Part shown: positions 62,210-64,000 of the stretch, piece by piece
Layout: each line of letters starts with the position of its first letter
Numbering within the stretch: the stretch's first letter is position 1
Assembly (NCBI RefSeq): GCF_028476545.1
Contig: NW_026731903.1
Location: forward strand, 152,501 to 216,500
DNA length: 64,000 nucleotides
Direction: 5' to 3'
Source: Physella acuta
Lineage: Eukaryota; Mollusca; Gastropoda; Physidae
The notes under the pieces: generated by a model
What the model saw: only the letters and a program-made list of their open reading frames with translations
What the model was told of the DNA's origin: nothing
Database searches by the model: none
Program-made: the position numbers and the translations under genes

Positions 62210-62563
62210 AAGGAAGTATCACATAGGCAATAGTTTAACTGCGGCAATAGCTGACATTGTTGGTATAAATAAGGGAAATAACTGAACGAGTAGGGGCGAT
62301 AACTGGTCTAGTTAAATTAGGCAATATCTTACCGAGTTGTCTGACCGGTATTGTTGACCAGCAGACATCGTTGGCTGTGTAAATGTGAAATGTAGCCTGG
62401 CCTTGTTGTTAGAATAAACAGTGCAGACACTACACTAAACATTATGTATGCTTAAAAAATAGCATTATAATACCATATGTATATCTTATTATCTAGACAT
62501 TGCAAATAATGTATATTGCCATTAAATACAAACATACATACAAAAGCACATACATACACACAC

Positions 62564-62565
<2 letters not shown>

Positions 62566-62648
<83 letters not shown>

Positions 62649-62652
62649 TGTG
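62566..62652. repeat. (TA)n-(GTAT)n microsatellite
   Basis: About 23 TA units, then about eight GTAT units, the mirror order of the array at 18056-18204. Confidence 0.95.
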
Positions 62653-62904
62653 TGTGCTTGTATGGCTGCATCTGTGTGTAAGATTGACTATGAAATAAGC
62701 CTCAAGTTATGTGACCCTATCTAACTAATCACTCAGAATTAAACATGTTCACCTGATGAAATATCTATTTGTGATACTGTTCGAAATTCGAGTCATCATT
62801 ATAGTCAGCGAAGAATTTCAGGCCCGAATAGTTTGAAACTCGAACAAGTTATACCTAGAATACTTAGCTGGCGTTGATAACAAGAAACGCCAATACTCCA
62901 AGTA

Positions 62905-63165
62905 TTGTAAGTAAAGTTCCCTTTCAAACCTGACGGTCTTACTGGGGAAGTGGAGTTCACTTGTTTCTGTGACCTCGGCATATGAAGCTATATTGCCGTC
63001 AGCACAATGTCCAGCCGCCTTTACTTACCCTAAAGTAAGTTATGTACTCATAGAGTTGGGTAGACTCAGGAACGATCTACTGACTTGAACCCGGATTCGA
63101 ACTCGAGACTAATGGGTTAGCAGTCCAGCTTTCTACCGCTAGGCCACTTCGTCCCATACCAAGTC
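62905..63165 (-). repeat. tRNA-derived SINE, full-length, reverse
   Basis: On the minus strand: GGGACGAAGTGGCCTAGCGG, TAGAAAGCTGGACTGCTAAC, box B-like GAGTTCGAATCCGGG, then the body to CCGTCAGGTTTGAAAGGGAA. It matches the 2140-2395 copy end to end and is the best preserved one in the window. Confidence 0.85.
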
Positions 63166-64000
63166 GTTTGCAGTCCGAATCATTGATGTAGTTTGTAACA
63201 TGAAACATACACTGCTCAAGACTACAACATTTAAAAAAATGTACACATGAAAACTGTTAAAGCCGGTAGCATTCGTCATGGTATCATTAGAGCAAAAATC
63301 TGATCAAATTATCTATAGATATTTATACCTATAAAGCATTTCGGGACAATTAAAATTCAGGGCCTCTTTACTGCTGCCCGGTTAACCCTCCATATTAATC
63401 CGCCACTGGTTGAAGTCTTCGTCATGCCAATTAACTAACCAACCTTATTTATTCCTCGTTGCCCTATACCTATTTGTATACACGCCGTGAAACAAATACC
63501 TTGTTAATCTAGCTTTCTTTTCTTGAGACTTTATACTGAAGTAATTCTTGAAAACTTATTTAATTTCAGCAACACAATGTTTTGATTGAAGTAAATTCTG
63601 TTTTAATTTATTGAAGAAACAAAATGCAACAGAGTGGGCGGAGCCAGGATTAACTTGACGGATTTAAAAATCTACATAAGCCTCACTTCGACTGAAAACA
63701 ATACCTGCCAGTCACCTAAGCTCCCCCCACAATACCAGAGAAACCATTTCTCATACACGAACATTCCAAGACTCAGTTCCTTCCCTTTGCTCACTCATTT
63801 ATTTTCCCCACGTCGCCCGCTGACGCCCTGTTTTCTTTACCTGAGTTTTACTCACTCTCGCGAATGACTCGCTTCTGGGCTGGTAAGTTCTTCGGCCGCG
63901 GTTTACAAGGGGCAGACAATTCCCCCGAACGAACTTTAAGTTTACTGTAAAGAGAAGGGGGGATAACACACTTTCTCGTCGATGTTAATCACTGTCGCCG
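63166..64000. other. Window edge, possibly approaching a gene
   Basis: The last 350 bases are richer in CpG (CACGTCGCCCGCTGACGCCC, TTCGGCCGCGGTTTACAAGG) than the preceding 20 kb. A promoter or first exon beyond the edge is conceivable. No reading frame is convincing. Confidence 0.3.

Noticed and set aside
63634-63867. Open frame near the right edge as a possible first exon
   Set aside because: No recognisable protein and no convincing splice site; kept only as a possible promoter-like region.

Overview
This is a stretch of AT-rich animal nuclear genome from a mollusc, most likely a freshwater pulmonate snail of the Biomphalaria/Bulinus type. That placement is inferred from short introns with GT-AG borders, host proteins of bilaterian type, very abundant AGATCT/TCTAGA-type motifs (for example 35870-36240), long (TA)n arrays, and many short tRNA-derived SINEs and G-run-rich MITEs. 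No bacterial genes, CRISPR arrays or operons are present.

Four host genes can be read, all in the left two thirds. (1) FBXL6-like F-box/leucine-rich-repeat gene, minus strand, 1842-9207, 11 coding exons, with a probable untranslated 5' exon ending at 12292. (2) A large RING-finger/AT-hook gene of unknown function, plus strand, 25322-31682, 6 coding exons, 1513 residues. (3) 1-Cys peroxiredoxin PRDX6, minus strand, 33986-36468, 4 coding exons, 221 residues. (4) SURF6, nucleolar ribosome-biogenesis factor, plus strand, 40940-43665, 5 coding exons, 370 residues. Genes 2 and 3 converge tail to tail; 3 and 4 diverge. They are ordinary housekeeping genes with no evident shared pathway.

The rest is repeats. 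13-25 kb holds a decayed hAT transposon (18786-20335) with a MITE nested in it, an unclassified 693-bp terminal-inverted-repeat element (21486-22178), a LINE fragment and several G-rich MITEs. From 43.7 kb to the end I see no convincing gene: about 20 kb of SINEs, MITEs, tandem repeats, roughly nine long (TA)n tracts and two perfect palindromes (113-bp arms at 45739-46008; 24-bp arms at 46050-46104).

The most unusual structures are two fold-back elements (109-575 and about 56511-56885). Both are built from about 15-bp units with a GACAAAA...CTC core, in one orientation in the left arm and the opposite in the right arm. The second keeps an exact 15-bp phase through more than twenty heavily diverged units, and so encodes pentapeptide-periodic peptides on both strands. 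Also notable is a minisatellite inside FBXL6 (5560-6600) that has copied an exon's 3' end and its splice donor about nine times. I found no coherent new multi-gene system.
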